Source: Ichthyophis bannanicus (Eukaryota; Chordata; Amphibia; Gymnophiona; Ichthyophiidae). Taken from it: DNA of 64,000 nt. A model generated the notes under the pieces. The model saw nothing but the letters and a program-made list of their open reading frames with translations, had not been told where the DNA came from and did no database searches. Below, in pieces: positions 23,983 through 35,140 of the stretch. Position 1 is the stretch's first letter. The number at the start of each line of letters is the position of its first letter. Location: NCBI GenBank assembly GCA_033557465.1, contig CM066032.1, positions 52,240,955 to 52,304,954 of the forward strand, given 5' to 3'. The translations under genes and the position numbers were made by a program.

Positions 23983-24945
23983 GTAAGCTGCACTTCTATG
24001 GATCTTCCTTCTACATAGGGTATATTTTCACTAATACAAAGCCATAGGATAATACGTAGAGTTGTAGTTTAGATTTTTAAACTGGATTTTATAATTTAAT
24101 TATTTGCTTTCCCTGATTTGAACTGAAATTGCAAATCAGGTGCAATACGTATTTCCCTGCCGCAGAGTGATCTTGGGGGTCAGACGAATGCGGATAGCTT
24201 TGTCCCAAGCCCCTAGATACTAAAGAACTTCCCATAAGTCCTGGGCATGGGCGTTCAGAGGGGTGTGTTTGGATTAGGGACCTGTGATGGGGGGGGGGGG
24301 TCTCTGGTGGTGCCACCTTGGGGGGGTGGGGATGCCTTCTGGGAGGGGAGGATCTTGAAGGAGGATGGGATGGAGTTAGGGGATACAGAGCTGTCTGGGA
24401 GGAATCCATGTGGCATTTTTGTTCTGGTCCCTTTAAGATGGTGCCCAGGAGCACTGGGACATGTGTTAGCAAGCTGATGCTCTCAAAGAGGAAATGTAAC
24501 ACCTGTATTGGGCTGGTATCATTTTCCAGGAATAACACAGATTGCAAAGCTTAATACAAGCTGCATAATTACATTTGCATAGCATAAAGTGCTTTACATT
24601 CATTTGAATGCTTTGCATCTCATTATTTGTTAACTTAAGTTGCAGTAATGCACAATTTTGCCATTTAATGTTCTTAGGAGTCAAAAATTGTGCGTTATTC
24701 CGTTAATGCACATTAGTAACGATCCCAGAGAGTAGGACTGCAAACCTTTTCAATTTAGAACCACATATTCAGTGGTCCTTCTTAAATGAATACAGTTGCT
24801 GAATATCTAGCACAAGAGATAAGCGGATGGCTTACACGCTTATCTTGATGCATGTGGAAAGAGATCTTCTGTTATGATGCAACTGGTTTGGGAAGGACAG
24901 GATAACTTCAGGGCTGATCACTCTTTTTCTCTGATGTTTTAAAAG
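23983..24945 (+). other. Intron between the two host-gene exons
   Basis: 963 bp bounded by GTAAGC and TTTTAAAAG. It contains a strongly G-rich segment (24,288-24,375) and AT-rich sequence near 24,540-24,720 with no coding potential. Its short size fits an ordinary vertebrate intron. Confidence 0.65.
24288..24375 (+). other. G-rich tract in intron, quadruplex-prone
   Basis: Contains runs of 13, 7, 4, 4 and several 3 G on the plus (sense) strand within 90 bases. Four or more G-runs with short loops fit a potential G-quadruplex. Confidence 0.5.
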
Positions 24946-25253
24946 GAAAACTTGAAGAAGACCAGGAAAGAGAAAAAGAGGAAAGGAGACGACGAGAAGC
25001 AGAAGAAAGAGAGAGAATGAGGGAGGAAGAAAGAAAACAGCAGGAAGAAGTACAGAGAATGCAGGAGCGGTTAGAAAAAGAACTGAGGATTACGGAAGAA
25101 ATGGAAAGAGAGGGCAAAGTTCTAGAGGACAATCTTACCAAAGTCTCAGAGTACATGAAGTATCAAGAGAGTGGACGTGAGCGATTCCATCAGCACACAG
25201 AAATGCGCGAGTATTTCCTGGCGGATGACGCTGCTGGTATTCAGACAGATCAG
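24946..25253 (+). CDS. Host-gene exon (unidentified), charged coiled coil, 308 bp
   Basis: Preceded by TTTTAAAAG and followed by CAG|GTACTG. Joined to the upstream exon it completes a Gly codon (G|GA) and stays open for 102 codons. It encodes a highly charged Glu/Arg-rich helix of ~60 residues (for example EERRRREAEERERMREEERK), predicted as a long coiled coil, followed by a more ordinary segment (SEYMKYQESGRERFHQHTEM, then EYFLADDAAGIQTDQ). The exon ends in phase 0. A cytoskeletal or ciliary protein would fit such a helix, but that is a guess and I give no name. Confidence 0.72.
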
Positions 25254-25515
25254 GTACTGTAGCTGCTTTAGTGAACGTCGCAAAGGATAAGCAGGATATG
25301 AAGTCCTCAGTGAGGGGCGACGCCATGCAACGGAGCTTAGGAGATGTTTCTGCCATGTTCAGCTGTGCACGTGCGAGATCATGTGGGGTGACATCAGGCC
25401 TTTGTCACCATCTCCCGATCTATTGTTCTTTCCATTTTCTCACATGGGCTGGCCTCAGAATTCTCTTCTTTCTTCCTCTTAGTCTCCCTAGATAGACTGT
25501 TATAATTCTCCTTGG
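25254..25515 (+). other. Downstream intron of the host gene; no feature
   Basis: Begins with the GTACTG donor site. No further exon is recognisable before the repeats start at 25,516. Confidence 0.5.
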
Positions 25516-25675
25516 GCCCGATATTCAGCACCGGTGGCTAGTGCTGCCGGCATGGAAATCTAAACGCAGATATTCAATGTCATATCCGACCCTATCATTG
25601 AATATCTGGGTTAGCCAGATTTACCGCTCACTGACTGGGCAGTGGTGATATTGAGTTGCTGCCCGGTTAGTGACA
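25516..25675. repeat. Dispersed repeat, copy B (GAATATC..GGGTTAGCCAGAT family)
   Basis: Shares CGATATTCA, ATTCAATGTCA, TTGAATATCTGGGTTAGCC and GCTGCCCGGTTAGTGA with 9,786-10,025. The family is not recognised. Confidence 0.5.
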
Positions 25676-25689
25676 CCTGATGAAAGTAA

Positions 25690-26180
25690 GGCTAGAGATA
25701 TGATTCAGACCTTTAAATACTTAAAGAGAAATAATGACCGAACAAACCTCTTCCAAAGATGGGGAAGCTGTAAAACTAAAGGGCAAACCATGAAGCTGCA
25801 AGGGGGTAAACTGAAAGGCAATGTCAGGAAATAGTTTTTCACGGAAAGGGTGGTGGATGCTTGGAATGCCCTCCCGATGGAAGTGGTGGGGGCAAATACA
25901 GTGACAGAATTCAAAATGGCATGGGACAGACACAGTGGATCCCTTTACAGCAACAGGATAAAATCAAAATAAACTTTAACTAATTTCTCAATATACAGGG
26001 GTGTCCTACACGGAGTGGTGGGTTCACCCCTAAAACAAAGACATGAGGAGGGGTGGCCTGCACGGAGTGGCAGGTGCACCTACTCTTGCCATCTTACTGG
26101 GCAGACTAGATGGACCATACTGGTCTTTATCTGCCGTCATTTACTATGTTACTATTTTACTATGTTACTACTACTACTTA
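25690..26180 (+). mobile_element. CR1-like LINE 3' end, second subfamily
   Basis: Encodes, with one internal stop, the last part of a CR1-type ORF2: DMIQTFKYLKRNN, KLQGGKLKGN, FFTERVVDAWNALPMEVVG and FKMAWDRH. These align with the [48 protein letters not shown] region of the full-length CR1 at 31,991-34,960. The 3' UTR ends in repeats of a TTACTATG type, instead of TTCTTATG. It is a different CR1 subfamily from the others here, 5'-truncated. Confidence 0.8.
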
Positions 26181-26186
26181 TCATTT

Positions 26187-26225
26187 ATATATATATATAT
26201 ATATATATATTTATTTATTTATTTG
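26187..26225. repeat. (TA)n and (TTTA)n microsatellite
   Basis: A ~24-base TA run followed by TTTA repeats. The TTTA part is the A-rich tail of the minus-strand L2-G element. Confidence 0.85.
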
Positions 26226-26559
26226 TTTTTATATACCGCACTATTTTGAAATCAGCACAGTTTACAGAGAATTACAGAGAACAAGAATCAACGCTTTATA
26301 TAGAACAGGTATAAAAGAACAGACCAATAAACATCAGGTATTGCACTGTAAAGAATAAACATATTACATTAAACTAGGGTGTCAACTTGGGTAGTAGTAG
26401 GGAGAACTTTCTACAGGATGGTTATTGGACCGTGAGAAGTAGGGAGGTCTGAGCTAAGGCTGCCAGGCACGATCCATAATGTAACTATAGTATATGGTCA
26501 TAACAGAGATGTGCCTTTATTGCTTTCCTGAAGGTTGACAGGTCGGAGATAGAACAGAT

Positions 26560-29253
26560 TGAGGCCAGAAGGGAGTTCCAGAGAGTTGGTGCATATAATG
26601 AGAAGGTTCGGTTCTTAGCGGCTTGGGAACAGAGTGGGGCAGGAAGGGAGTTCCAGAGAGTTCGTGCATATAATGAGAAGGTTCAGTTCTTAGCGGCTTG
26701 GGAACAGAGTGGGGCAGGAAGGGAGTTCCAGAGAGTTGGTGCATATAATGAGAAGGTTCGGTTCTTAGCGGCTTGGGAACAGAGTGAGACAGGAAGGGAG
26801 TTCCAGAGAGTTGGTGCGTATAATGAGAAGGGTCAGTTCTTAGCGGCTTGGGAACAGAGTGGGGCAGGAAGGGAGTTCCAGAGAGTTGGTGCGTATAATG
26901 AGAAGGTTCAGTTGTTAGCGGCTTAGGAACAGATTGAGGCCAGAAGGGAGTTCCAGAGAGTTGGTGCGTATAATGAGAAGGTTCGGTTCTTAGCGGCTTG
27001 GGAACAGAGTGGGGCAGGAAGGGAGTTCCAGAGAGTTGGTGCATATAATGAGAAGAGTCGGTTCTTAGCGGCTTGGGAACAGAGTGGGGCAGGAAGGGAG
27101 TTCCAGAGAGTTGGTGCATATAATGAGAAGGTTCGGTTCTTAGCGGCTTGGGAATAGAGTGGGGCAGGAAGGGAGTTCCAGAGAGTTGGTGCGTATAATG
27201 AGAAGGTTCGGTTCTTAGCGGCTTGGGAATAGAGTGGGGCATGAAGGGAGTTCCAGAGAGTTGGTGCATATAATGGGAAGGTTCAGTTCTTAGTGGCTTG
27301 GGAACAGAGTGGGGCAGGAAGGGAGCTCCAGAGAGTTGGTGCGTATAATGAGAAGGGTCAGTTCTTAGTGGCTTGGGAACAGAGTGGGGCAGGAAGGGAG
27401 TTCCACAGAGTTGGTGCATATAATGAGAAGGTTCAGTTCTTAGCAGCTTGGGAACAGAGTGCGCAGGAAGGGAGTTTTAGAGAGTTGGTGCGTATAATGA
27501 GAAGATTCAGTTCTTAGCAGCTTGGGAACAGAGTGGGGCAGGAAGGGAGTTCCAGAGAGTTGGAGCGTATAATGAGAAGGTTCGGTTCTTAGCGACTTGG
27601 GAACAGAGTGGGGCAGGAAGGGAGTCCCAGAGAGTTGGTGCGTATAATGAGAAGGGTCAGTTCTTAGCGGCTTGGGAACAGAGTGGGGCAGGAAGGGAAT
27701 TCCAGAGAGTTGGTGCGTATAATGAGAAGGTTCGGTTCTTAGCGGCTTGGGAACAGAGTGGGGCAGGAAGGGAGTTCCAGAGAGTTGGTGCGTATAATGA
27801 GAAGGTTCAGTTCTTAGTGGCCGGGAACAGAGTGGGGCAGGAAAGGAGTTCCAGAGAGTTGGTGCGTATAATGAGAAGGTTTGGTTCTTAGCGGCTTGGG
27901 AACAGAGTGGGGCAGGAAGAGAGTTCCAGAGAGTTGGTGCGTATAATGAGAAGGTTCGGTTCTTAGCGGCTTGGGAACAGAGTGGGGCAGGAAGGGAGTT
28001 CCAGAGAGTTGGTGCGTATAATGAGAAGGTTTGGTTCTTAGCGGCTTGGGAACAGAGTGGGGCAGGAAGAGAGTTCCAGAGAGTTGGTGCGTATAATGAG
28101 AAGGTTCGGTTCTTAGTGGCTTGGGAACAGAGTGGGGCAGGAAGGGAGTTCCAGAGAGTTGGTGCATATAATGAGAAGGTTCGGTTCTTAGTGGCTTGGG
28201 AACAAAGTAGGGCAGGAAGAGAGTTCCAGAGAGTTGGTGCATATAATGAGAAGGTTCGGTTCTTAGTGGCTTGGGAACAGAGTAGGGCAGGAAGAGAGTT
28301 CCAGAGAGTTGGTGCGTATAATGAGAAGAGCCAGTTCTTAGCGGCTTGGGAACAGAGTAGGGCAGGAAGGGAGTTCCAGATAGTTGGTGCGTATAATGAG
28401 AAGAGCCAGTTCTTAGCGGCTTGGGAACAGAGTGGGGCAGGAAGGGAGTTCCAGAGAGTTGGTGCGTATAATGAGAAGAGTCAGTTCTTAGCGGCTTGGG
28501 AACAGAGTGTGGCAGGAAGGGAGTTCCAGAGAGTTGGTGCGTATAATGAGACGGTTCAGTTCTTAGTGGCTTGGGAACAGAGTGGGGCAGGAAGGGAATT
28601 CCAGAGAGTTGGTGCGTATAATGAGAAGGTTCATTTCATAGCTGCTTGGGAACAGAGTGGGGCAAGAAGGGAATTCCAGAGAGTTGTTGCGTATAATGAG
28701 AAGGTTCATTTCATAGCTGCTTGGGAACAGAGTGGGGCAAGAAGGGAATTCCAGAGAGTTGTTGCGTATAATGAGAAGGTTCAGTTCTTAACGGCTTGGG
28801 AACAGAGTGGGGCAGGAAGGGAGTTCCAGAGAGTTGGTGCGTATAATGAGAAGGTTCAGTTCTTAGCGGCTTGGGAACAGAGTGGGGCAGGAAGGGAGTT
28901 CCAGAGAGTTGGTGCGTATAACGAGAAGGGTCAGTTCTTAGCGGCTTGGGAACAGAGTGGGGTAGGAAGGGAGTTTCAGAGAGTTGGTGCATATAATGAG
29001 AAGGTTCAGTTGTTAGCGGCTTAGGAACAGAGTGGGGCAGGAAGGGAGTTCCAGAGAGTTGGTGCGTATAATGAGAAGGTTCGGTTTTTAGCAGCTTGGG
29101 AACAGAGTTGGGCAGGAAAGGAGTTCCAGAGAGTTGGTGTGTATAATGAGAAGGTTCAGTTGTTAGCGGCTTAGGAACAGAGTGGGGCAGGAAGTGAGTT
29201 CCAGAGAATTGGTGCGTATAATGAAAAGATTTGGTTCTTAGCAGCTTGGGAAC
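26560..29253. repeat. 75-bp minisatellite, ~36 copies, derived from L2 ORF2 codons
   Basis: The unit contains GAGAAGGTTCGGTTCTTAGC, GGCTTGGGAACAGAGTGGGG, CAGGAAGGGAGTTCCAGAGA and GTTGGTGC(A/G)TATAAT, exactly 75 bp (25 codons) apart. On the minus strand the native LINE frame reads AAKNRTFSLYAPTLWNSLPA then PLCSQ, the WNSLP block of L2 C-termini. The single-copy continuation is at the left edge (26,517-26,600, ..FRKAIKAHL). In the native frame many copies have TGA instead of CGA, consistent with CpG decay. Because 75 is a multiple of 3, long frames stay open in other phases on both strands. They are artefacts of the array. Confidence 0.93.
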
Positions 29254-29524
29254 TCTTTCTTATTGCTGAAGGGATGGTGATTGTGATTGTCATGTTTGTT
29301 CTTCTCATTCTATTCTTTCATGTCCAATGTATGATTTCCGCCAGGGAGATTGCGGAGAGGTTATGCAGGATTATAAATGTCATCAAGGGGGCTTTGTACT
29401 TTAGGTGGCTAGCTATTGGGAGTCAATGCAATTGTCTTAGGATGGGCGTCACATGTTCAAATCTGGAGGCTCCATACAGGGTTCGGGCTACAGTGTTCAG
29501 GGCCATTTGCAGAGTATGAAGTGC

Positions 29525-29662
29525 GCAAGCATTGTGGAACGTGTGTCTCTTGGGGAAACTGCTAGGTACATATGACCTAGTTTGGCCACTGTTGGAAACA
29601 GAATACTGGGCTTGATGGACCTTGGTCTGACCCAGTATGGCATATCTTATGTTCTTATGTTC
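29525..29662 (+). mobile_element. CR1 LINE, extreme 3' tail only
   Basis: 138 bp matching the CR1 3' UTR (CTGCTAGGTACATATGACCT, TTGGCCACTGTTGGAAACAG, CCCAGTATGGCATATCTTAT) and ending in TTCTTATG repeats. It is inserted in the opposite orientation into L2-G between two ORF2 pieces. Confidence 0.88.
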
Positions 29663-30114
29663 AGCTTGGCAGGCCATGGAGAATGATTTTTGTATAGTCA
29701 AAGTGTGGAAAGATAAGTGCCTGGAATATGATTCAGAAGTCGGCAGCCTCCAGCAATGGACATAGGTGACAGAAGGTCCTTATGTTTTGGTAAATTGCCT
29801 TGGTGATATTATTTATGTGTGTTTTCATGCACAGGTGCTGGTCCAGGGTGATGCAAAGGTAATACACGTCTTGCTTCATCTTTAACTCTGCATCTTTTAC
29901 CTATAGAGAAGATGGTGTGATGAAGGTTGAATCTTTTGTGATAAACCACACTTCAGTCTTCCTACAGTTCACTCTCAGGTTGTGCACACACAGTCAGTCT
30001 GAGACTCTATTAAAGCACTACATAATTCTAGTGTAATTGGGACTGTCCATGGAGAATGGGGTGTAAAGTAGTGCTGCAAGGTGTATGCAGTGCTGTACAG
30101 AGATAAATTCATGT

Positions 30115-30154
30115 TTAACACTAGAAGCCCCAAAGTGCATCAATTGACGCAAAT
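30115..30154 (+). repeat. Left terminal inverted repeat with TTAA and subterminal palindrome
   Basis: TTAACACTAGAAGCCCCAAA followed by GTGCATCAATTGACGCAAAT. The second half recurs at 30,301-30,332 and, inverted, at 41,352-41,380. Confidence 0.7.
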
Positions 30155-30300
30155 GCATCTTCAAAGTTGTATACCAGAGCCACTGCTAGAACCATGTCAG
30201 TTATGTTCCATGACTCTGTTAGCGAGGTCAAGATGTTCAAATGTGTACATCAAAAATTAATGACAGATGCGCCACCTAGCGGGAAAATGACTGTATACAT

Positions 30301-30332
30301 AGAAGCCCCAAAGTACGGCAATTGACGCAACC
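30301..30332 (+). repeat. Second internal copy of the terminal motif
   Basis: AGAAGCCCCAAAGTACGGCA followed by ATTGACGCAACC, matching 30,123-30,154 with a few differences. Repeated subterminal motifs are typical transposase-binding sites of DNA transposons. Confidence 0.6.
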
Positions 30333-31034
30333 AAGAAAATTGAGTGATTTTCACAAGTTTCATACAACGACTAACATAAGAACAGTGTTAACTAAATGTA
30401 AAAGTAACTGCAAATTCAAAAGTAACTGCAAAGTCCATGTCAGTTAACGAACGAACAGTTAACAGTTAACGAACAGGATTTGCTTTTCTCTGATCAGAGA
30501 AGGGCTGTACTTTTACAGAGCTCTGCTAGTGAGTGGATATTTGCCTCCTGGGACATCTTACTGTGAGTTCTAGCTGTTTATTTAATTATTACTGTTTGTC
30601 TAACTGTTTGTTTAATTATTTATTGTTTGTCTTAGTGGTGTGCTAGTTCAGCCTTCTCAGCTGTACTTACCTTGCCTCTCTCAACTAACTGGGCTTTGTG
30701 TGGTACCCCCATCCCCCTGCTGAGGGTTCAGGACAGGGTACCTTGTAGCTGCCCTCTTTAATAGGACTTATCTCCCTCCCTCCCTCCCCAGCACCCACCC
30801 ACCCCTGGGGTAATTGTAGTTTTATAGGTACTTGCACATCTTAGAGGAAAGGGGCTGCTCTCAGGTGCAGCTCTTAATCCAAATCAGTCATACACAGAGG
30901 ACCTGAGATTAATTAAGCTTCAGGTACACAGGGTGTATTAGGGGTATTAGATACACTTTTATTAGTATAAGCATCTACACCAATCCTTATTATATACCGA
31001 ATTTAAAAGACCTAAACACAAGCTTTAAACTAAG

Positions 31035-31955
31035 ATGCAGACAGAGTTCCAGCAACGAGATGGGGGTTCTCCGGTCTTTTGCATTGAGTGTCACATGTAT
31101 GATTTTCTCCCAGTTGGTGAGAGGTCCTACATATGCACTAAGTGCAGGGAGCTCTTTGCTCTCAGGGAACGAGTCCGTTCTCTAGAGGCTAGAGTAGCAG
31201 ACCTGGAAGACATAAGAAAGAGAGAGAAGTACATGGACGAGACCTACAGGGATATAGTCCTGAAGTCCCACCTCCAGTCTGGCAGCATCCCTGTTGCCAT
31301 GGAGGAGAGAGGTCACGTGACAGGAGAGCATCACCTTGGAGTGGCAGGAAGTGATCCTGTAACTAGGACCTGTCCTCCAGGTGATGTAAAACCCTCTCGC
31401 ACCGAGGACGTTTCTCCAGGGCCATGTCCCCATGAGGGGAGGGTCAGGACAGCTGTTATAGTTGGTGATTCAATCATTAGGAATGTAGATAGCTGGGTGG
31501 CTGGTGGACGTGAGGATCGCCTGGTAACATGCCTGCCTGGTGCGAAGGTAGCAGATCTCACGCACTGCCTAGATAGGATCATAGATAGTGCTGGGGGGGA
31601 GTCTGCTGTCTTGGTACATGTTGGTACCAATGACATAGGAAAATGTGGTAGGGAAGTTCTGGAGGCTAAATTTAAGCTTTTAGGTAGGAAGTTGAAATCC
31701 AGAACTTCCAGGATAGCGTTCTCCGAAATGCTTCCTGTTCCACGTGCAGGACCCAAAAGACAGGCAGAGCTCCGGAGTCTCAATGCGTGGATGAGACAAT
31801 GGTGCAAGGATGAGGGTTTTGGATTTGTTAGGAACTGGGGAACATTCTGGGGAAAGGGGGGGCTCTTCCGAAGGGATGGGCTTCACCTTAATCAGGATGG
31901 GACCAGACTGCTGGCATTAACCTTTAAAAAAGAGATAGAGAAGCTTTTAAACTAG
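31035..31955 (+). CDS. CR1 ORF1: zinc-finger, coiled-coil and SGNH/GDSL esterase-like protein
   Basis: 306 residues. Residues 16-37 form a Cys4 motif (C16-x2-C19-x14-C34-x2-C37) and residues ~42-70 a leucine-spaced coiled coil ([16 protein letters not shown]). From ~135 to the end there is an SGNH-hydrolase fold with GDS at 144-146 (nucleophile Ser146), GTND at 197-200, and DGLH with Asp281 and His284. CR1 ORF1 proteins of birds and reptiles have this esterase, whose role in retrotransposition is not settled (RNA binding and lipid/membrane interaction have been suggested). The full catalytic triad is retained. ORF2 starts 35 bp downstream in another frame, so a downstream-reinitiation type of expression is likely. 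Confidence 0.93.
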   Translation: MQTEFQQRDGGSPVFCIECHMYDFLPVGERSYICTKCRELFALRERVRSLEARVADLEDIRKREKYMDETYRDIVLKSHLQSGSIPVAMEERGHVTGEHHLGVAGSDPVTRTCPPGDVKPSRTEDVSPGPCPHEGRVRTAVIVGDSIIRNVDSWVAGGREDRLVTCLPGAKVADLTHCLDRIIDSAGGESAVLVHVGTNDIGKCGREVLEAKFKLLGRKLKSRTSRIAFSEMLPVPRAGPKRQAELRSLNAWMRQWCKDEGFGFVRNWGTFWGKGGLFRRDGLHLNQDGTRLLALTFKKEIEKLLN

Positions 31956-31990
31956 AAAATAGGGGAAAGCCGACAGTCACCCAAGAGCGC

Positions 31991-34960
31991 ATGGTTCGGA
32001 CAAAGGTATCCTTGAAGGATACTACCAAAAGCAGTGAGGTTCCAAAAGGGAGTATAGTAGCCCAAATGCCCTTGAGTAAGGAGCAGACAGAGCATAAAGA
32101 TTCCCAATTACCCATGCCTACCAATAGCCAGATTAATATTAATAAAATACAGTCTCTAAAATGCTTGTATGCCAATGCTAGAAGTCTAAACAATAAGATG
32201 GGAGAATTAGAATATATAGCACTAAATGAGAGGTTAGATATGATTGCACTCTCAGAGACATGGTGGAAGGAGGATAACCAGTGGGAAACTGTGATACCTG
32301 GATACAAACTATATTGTAATGATAGAGCTGAACAAATTGGTGGAGGGGTTGCGCTCTATGTTAGAGAGGGCATTGAGTCAGAAAGGATTAAAGTTTTGCA
32401 GGGAACAAAATTTGCTGTAGAATCTCTATGGATTGAAATTCCATTTATGAAGGGGAAGGTGATGGCAGTGGGAGTATACTATCGACCGCCTGGCCAGAAT
32501 GAACAAATGGCTGATGAAATGCTCAAAGAAATCAAGGAAGCTAACAAAAGCCACAACAGAGTAGTAATAATGGGTGATTTCAATTACCCCGGTATCGACT
32601 GGGACAGTGTCACAGCAGGACAAGCTAAAGAGATAAAGTTTCTAGATGAAATAAATGACTGCTTCTTGGAGCAGCTGATTCATGAACCAACCAGAGGGGA
32701 AGCCATACTGGACCTAGTCCTTAGTGGAACGCCAGATCTGGTGCAAGAAATAAGGGTGTTGGGACCACTTGGCAATAGTGATCATAGTATGATCATGTTT
32801 GATTTAATCAGTGGAGGACAGATAGTAAAGGAATCCACAGTACTACCTTTTAACTTTCAAAAGGGAGACTATGATAGAATGAGGAATATAGTTCGGAAAA
32901 AACTAAAAGGAGCGGTTCCAAAGGTTAAAGACTTACAGCAAGCTTGGGTGTTATTTAAAAATACTATCCTCGAAGCCCAGACCAGCTGTATTCCACGCAT
33001 TAAGAAAAGTGGAAGAAAGTCCAAAAAACTGCCAGCATGGTTTAAAGGTGAGGTCAGAGAGGCTGTTGCTGCCAAAAGAGCAACCTTCAGGAAATGGAAA
33101 AAAGAGCCAAATGATGAAAACTGGAAACAGCACAAGCACTGGCAAGTTAAATGCAAAGCATTGATAAGGCAGGCAAAGCGGGAATTTGAGAAGAAACTTG
33201 CTACGGAAGCAAAAACACGAAATAAAGACTTTTTCAAGTACATTCGTAGCAAAAGGCCTGTGAGAGAGTCAATTGGACCATTAGATGATAGAGGGGTAAA
33301 AGGGGCAGTAAGAGGAGACAAGGCTATAGCAGAGAGACTGAATGAATTCTTTGCTTCGGTCTTTACTGAGGAAGACGTAGGGATGTTACCCAAGACTGAA
33401 GTGGTATTTAAAGGTGATACTGCAGAGGAATTGAGAGAAATATCGCTACACCGGGAAGATATATTACAACTATTTGATAAACTGAATAGTAGCAAATCAC
33501 CTGGACCGGATGGTATACATCCCAGAGTGTTGAAAGAACTGAAATATGAGATTGCAGACCTGCTATTGGTAATCTGTGAACTTTCATTAAAATCATCTGT
33601 AATACCTGAAGATTGGAGGGTCGCCAACCTAACACCAATTTTTAAAAAGGGTTCCAGGGGTGACCCGGGAAATTACAGACCGGTGAGCCTGACGTCAGTA
33701 CCAGGGAAAATGGTAGAAACCATCATAAAGAACAAAATTACACAGCATGTAGATAGTCATGGTCTAATGGGAGACAGCCAACATGGCTTTAGACAAGGAA
33801 GATCTTGTCTTACTAATCTGATCTGTTTTTTTGAAGGTGTGCATAAACAGGTAGACAAAGGTGAGTCGGTTGATATAGTGTATCTGGACTTTCAGAAAGC
33901 TTTTGACAAGGTCCCCCATCAGAGACTTTTGGCAAAGCTAAAAAGTCATGGGATAGGAGGCAGTGTACTATTGTGGATCGGGAACTGGTTAAAAGATAGA
34001 AAGCAGAGGGTAGGGCTAAATGGCCAATATTCCCAATGGAAAAAGGTGAATAGTGGAGTACCCCAGGGATCTGTACTGGGTCCGCTACTTTTTGACATAT
34101 TCATAAATGACCTGGAAAAGGGAATAACTAGTGAGGTTATCAAATTTGCAGATGACACAAAACTGTTTAAAGTTGTTAAAACCCAAGAGGATTGTGGAAA
34201 ACTGCAGGAGGATCTGGATAAATTGGAAGACTGGGCATCCAAAGGGCAGATGAAATTTAATGTGGACAAGTGCAAAGTTATGCACCTAGGAAAGAACAAC
34301 CCACACTATAGTTACACAATGCAAGGCTCCACATTAGAAACCACCACCCAGGAAAAAGATTTAGGAGTCATCGTGGATAACATGTTAAAACCCTCCGCCC
34401 AGTGTGCAGCGGCGGCCAAGAAAGCAAATAGAATGCTAGGTATCATAAGGAAAGGGATGGAGAATAAAACAAAGGATATTATAATGCCTCTGTATCGCTC
34501 CATGGTACGACCGCACCTTGAATATTGTGTGCAATTCTGGTCACCGTATATTAAAAAGGACATAGAGTTATTAGAAAAAGTACAGAGAAGAGCCACCAAA
34601 TTGGTGAAGGGGATGGAAGGCTACTCCTATGAAGAGAGGCTAAAAAGGTTAGGGCTCTTTAACCTGGAAAAGAGACGGCTGAGGGGAGATATGATAGAGG
34701 TCTATAAATTAATGAATGGAGTGGAACGGATAAACGTGGATCAATTGTTTACGCTATCAGAATATAGAAGGACTAGGGGACATGTAATGAAGCTACGGGG
34801 TAAACTATTTAAGACAAATAAGAGAAAATATTTCTTCACTCAGCGTGTAATCAAACTCTGGAATCTGTTACCGGAGGATGTAGTAAGGGCTGTTAGTATA
34901 GCTGGGTTTAAAAAAGGTTTGGACAAGTTCCTGGAGGAAAGGTCCATAAACCACTATTAA
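31991..34960 (+). CDS. CR1 ORF2: endonuclease-reverse transcriptase, intact
   Basis: 989 residues, uninterrupted. The apurinic endonuclease domain (about 55-275) shows [26 protein letters not shown] at 195-198 and SDH at 263-265. The RT domain (about 495-770) shows [41 protein letters not shown] (motif A), [14 protein letters not shown] (motif B) and FADD at 719-722. The C-terminal domain ends [13 protein letters not shown]. It would nick target DNA and copy the CR1 RNA from its 3' end. The fragments at 10,318, 29,525 and 57,122 carry the same C-terminus or tail and are plausible products of this family. The chosen ATG lies ~45 codons before the endonuclease; an ATG slightly further in is possible. 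Confidence 0.96.
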   Translation: MVRTKVSLKDTTKSSEVPKGSIVAQMPLSKEQTEHKDSQLPMPTNSQININKIQSLKCLYANARSLNNKMGELEYIALNERLDMIALSETWWKEDNQWETVIPGYKLYCNDRAEQIGGGVALYVREGIESERIKVLQGTKFAVESLWIEIPFMKGKVMAVGVYYRPPGQNEQMADEMLKEIKEANKSHNRVVIMGDFNYPGIDWDSVTAGQAKEIKFLDEINDCFLEQLIHEPTRGEAILDLVLSGTPDLVQEIRVLGPLGNSDHSMIMFDLISGGQIVKESTVLPFNFQKGDYDRMRNIVRKKLKGAVPKVKDLQQAWVLFKNTILEAQTSCIPRIKKSGRKSKKLPAWFKGEVREAVAAKRATFRKWKKEPNDENWKQHKHWQVKCKALIRQAKREFEKKLATEAKTRNKDFFKYIRSKRPVRESIGPLDDRGVKGAVRGDKAIAERLNEFFASVFTEEDVGMLPKTEVVFKGDTAEELREISLHREDILQLFDKLNSSKSPGPDGIHPRVLKELKYEIADLLLVICELSLKSSVIPEDWRVANLTPIFKKGSRGDPGNYRPVSLTSVPGKMVETIIKNKITQHVDSHGLMGDSQHGFRQGRSCLTNLICFFEGVHKQVDKGESVDIVYLDFQKAFDKVPHQRLLAKLKSHGIGGSVLLWIGNWLKDRKQRVGLNGQYSQWKKVNSGVPQGSVLGPLLFDIFINDLEKGITSEVIKFADDTKLFKVVKTQEDCGKLQEDLDKLEDWASKGQMKFNVDKCKVMHLGKNNPHYSYTMQGSTLETTTQEKDLGVIVDNMLKPSAQCAAAAKKANRMLGIIRKGMENKTKDIIMPLYRSMVRPHLEYCVQFWSPYIKKDIELLEKVQRRATKLVKGMEGYSYEERLKRLGLFNLEKRRLRGDMIEVYKLMNGVERINVDQLFTLSEYRRTRGHVMKLRGKLFKTNKRKYFFTQRVIKLWNLLPEDVVRAVSIAGFKKGLDKFLEERSINHY

Positions 34961-35139
34961 AAAGGGACCCAGGATATCAATGCTTGACCTAGTACAAGCA
35001 CTGCAGAACCTGTGTCTTTTGGGGAAACTGCTAGGTACGTATGACCTAGATTGGCCACTGTTGGAAACAGGATACTGGGCTTGATGGACCTCGGTCTGAC
35101 CCAGTATGGCATTTCTTATGTTCTTATGTTCTTATGCCT
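34961..35139 (+). other. CR1 3' UTR with (TTCTTATG)n end
   Basis: Shares its blocks with the four other CR1 tails of this subfamily. The octamer repeats at the end are the CR1-type 3' microsatellite used in priming reverse transcription. Confidence 0.9.
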
Positions 35140-35140
35140 G

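Larger units (their letters stand above)
26210..30114 (-). mobile_element. L2-like LINE (L2-G), minus strand, with internal minisatellite
   Basis: The 3' tail (TTTA)n-TATACCGC is at 26,210-26,240, followed by the 3' UTR, the last ORF2 codons (26,517-26,600), a large 75-bp tandem array (26,560-29,253), and upstream ORF2 pieces at 29,400-29,522 and 29,664-30,114. The upstream pieces read ALHTLQMALNTVARTLYGAS, IIFQALIFPHFDYTKIILHG and an eroded YADD region. A CR1 tail (29,525-29,662) is inserted. The element stops exactly at the TTAA of the large composite element at 30,115. Confidence 0.8.
30490..35139 (+). mobile_element. Full-length CR1 LINE with two open ORFs
   Basis: A ~4.65-kb element: a 5' UTR of ~545 bp (left limit approximate, near the GATCAGAGAAGGGCTG block), ORF1 (31,035-31,955), ORF2 (31,991-34,960), and a 179-bp 3' UTR ending in three TTCTTATG units. 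Both ORFs are uninterrupted and all expected catalytic motifs are present, so this copy may be young and autonomous. It sits inside the TTAA-bounded element. Confidence 0.93.

Noticed and set aside
26517..29024. Open frames of 300 and 302 codons with regular 25-residue protein repeats
   Set aside because: They come from a 75-bp minisatellite whose unit length is a multiple of three. Several phases on both strands stay open, and the only meaningful frame is the eroded L2 one, which contains stops.
26560..29253. Regularly spaced repeats resembling a CRISPR array
   Set aside because: There are no unique spacers; the whole 75-bp unit is repeated. The context is a vertebrate LINE.
32869..33627. 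252-codon minus-strand frame
   Set aside because: It lies entirely antisense to the intact CR1 ORF2 and shows no domain.
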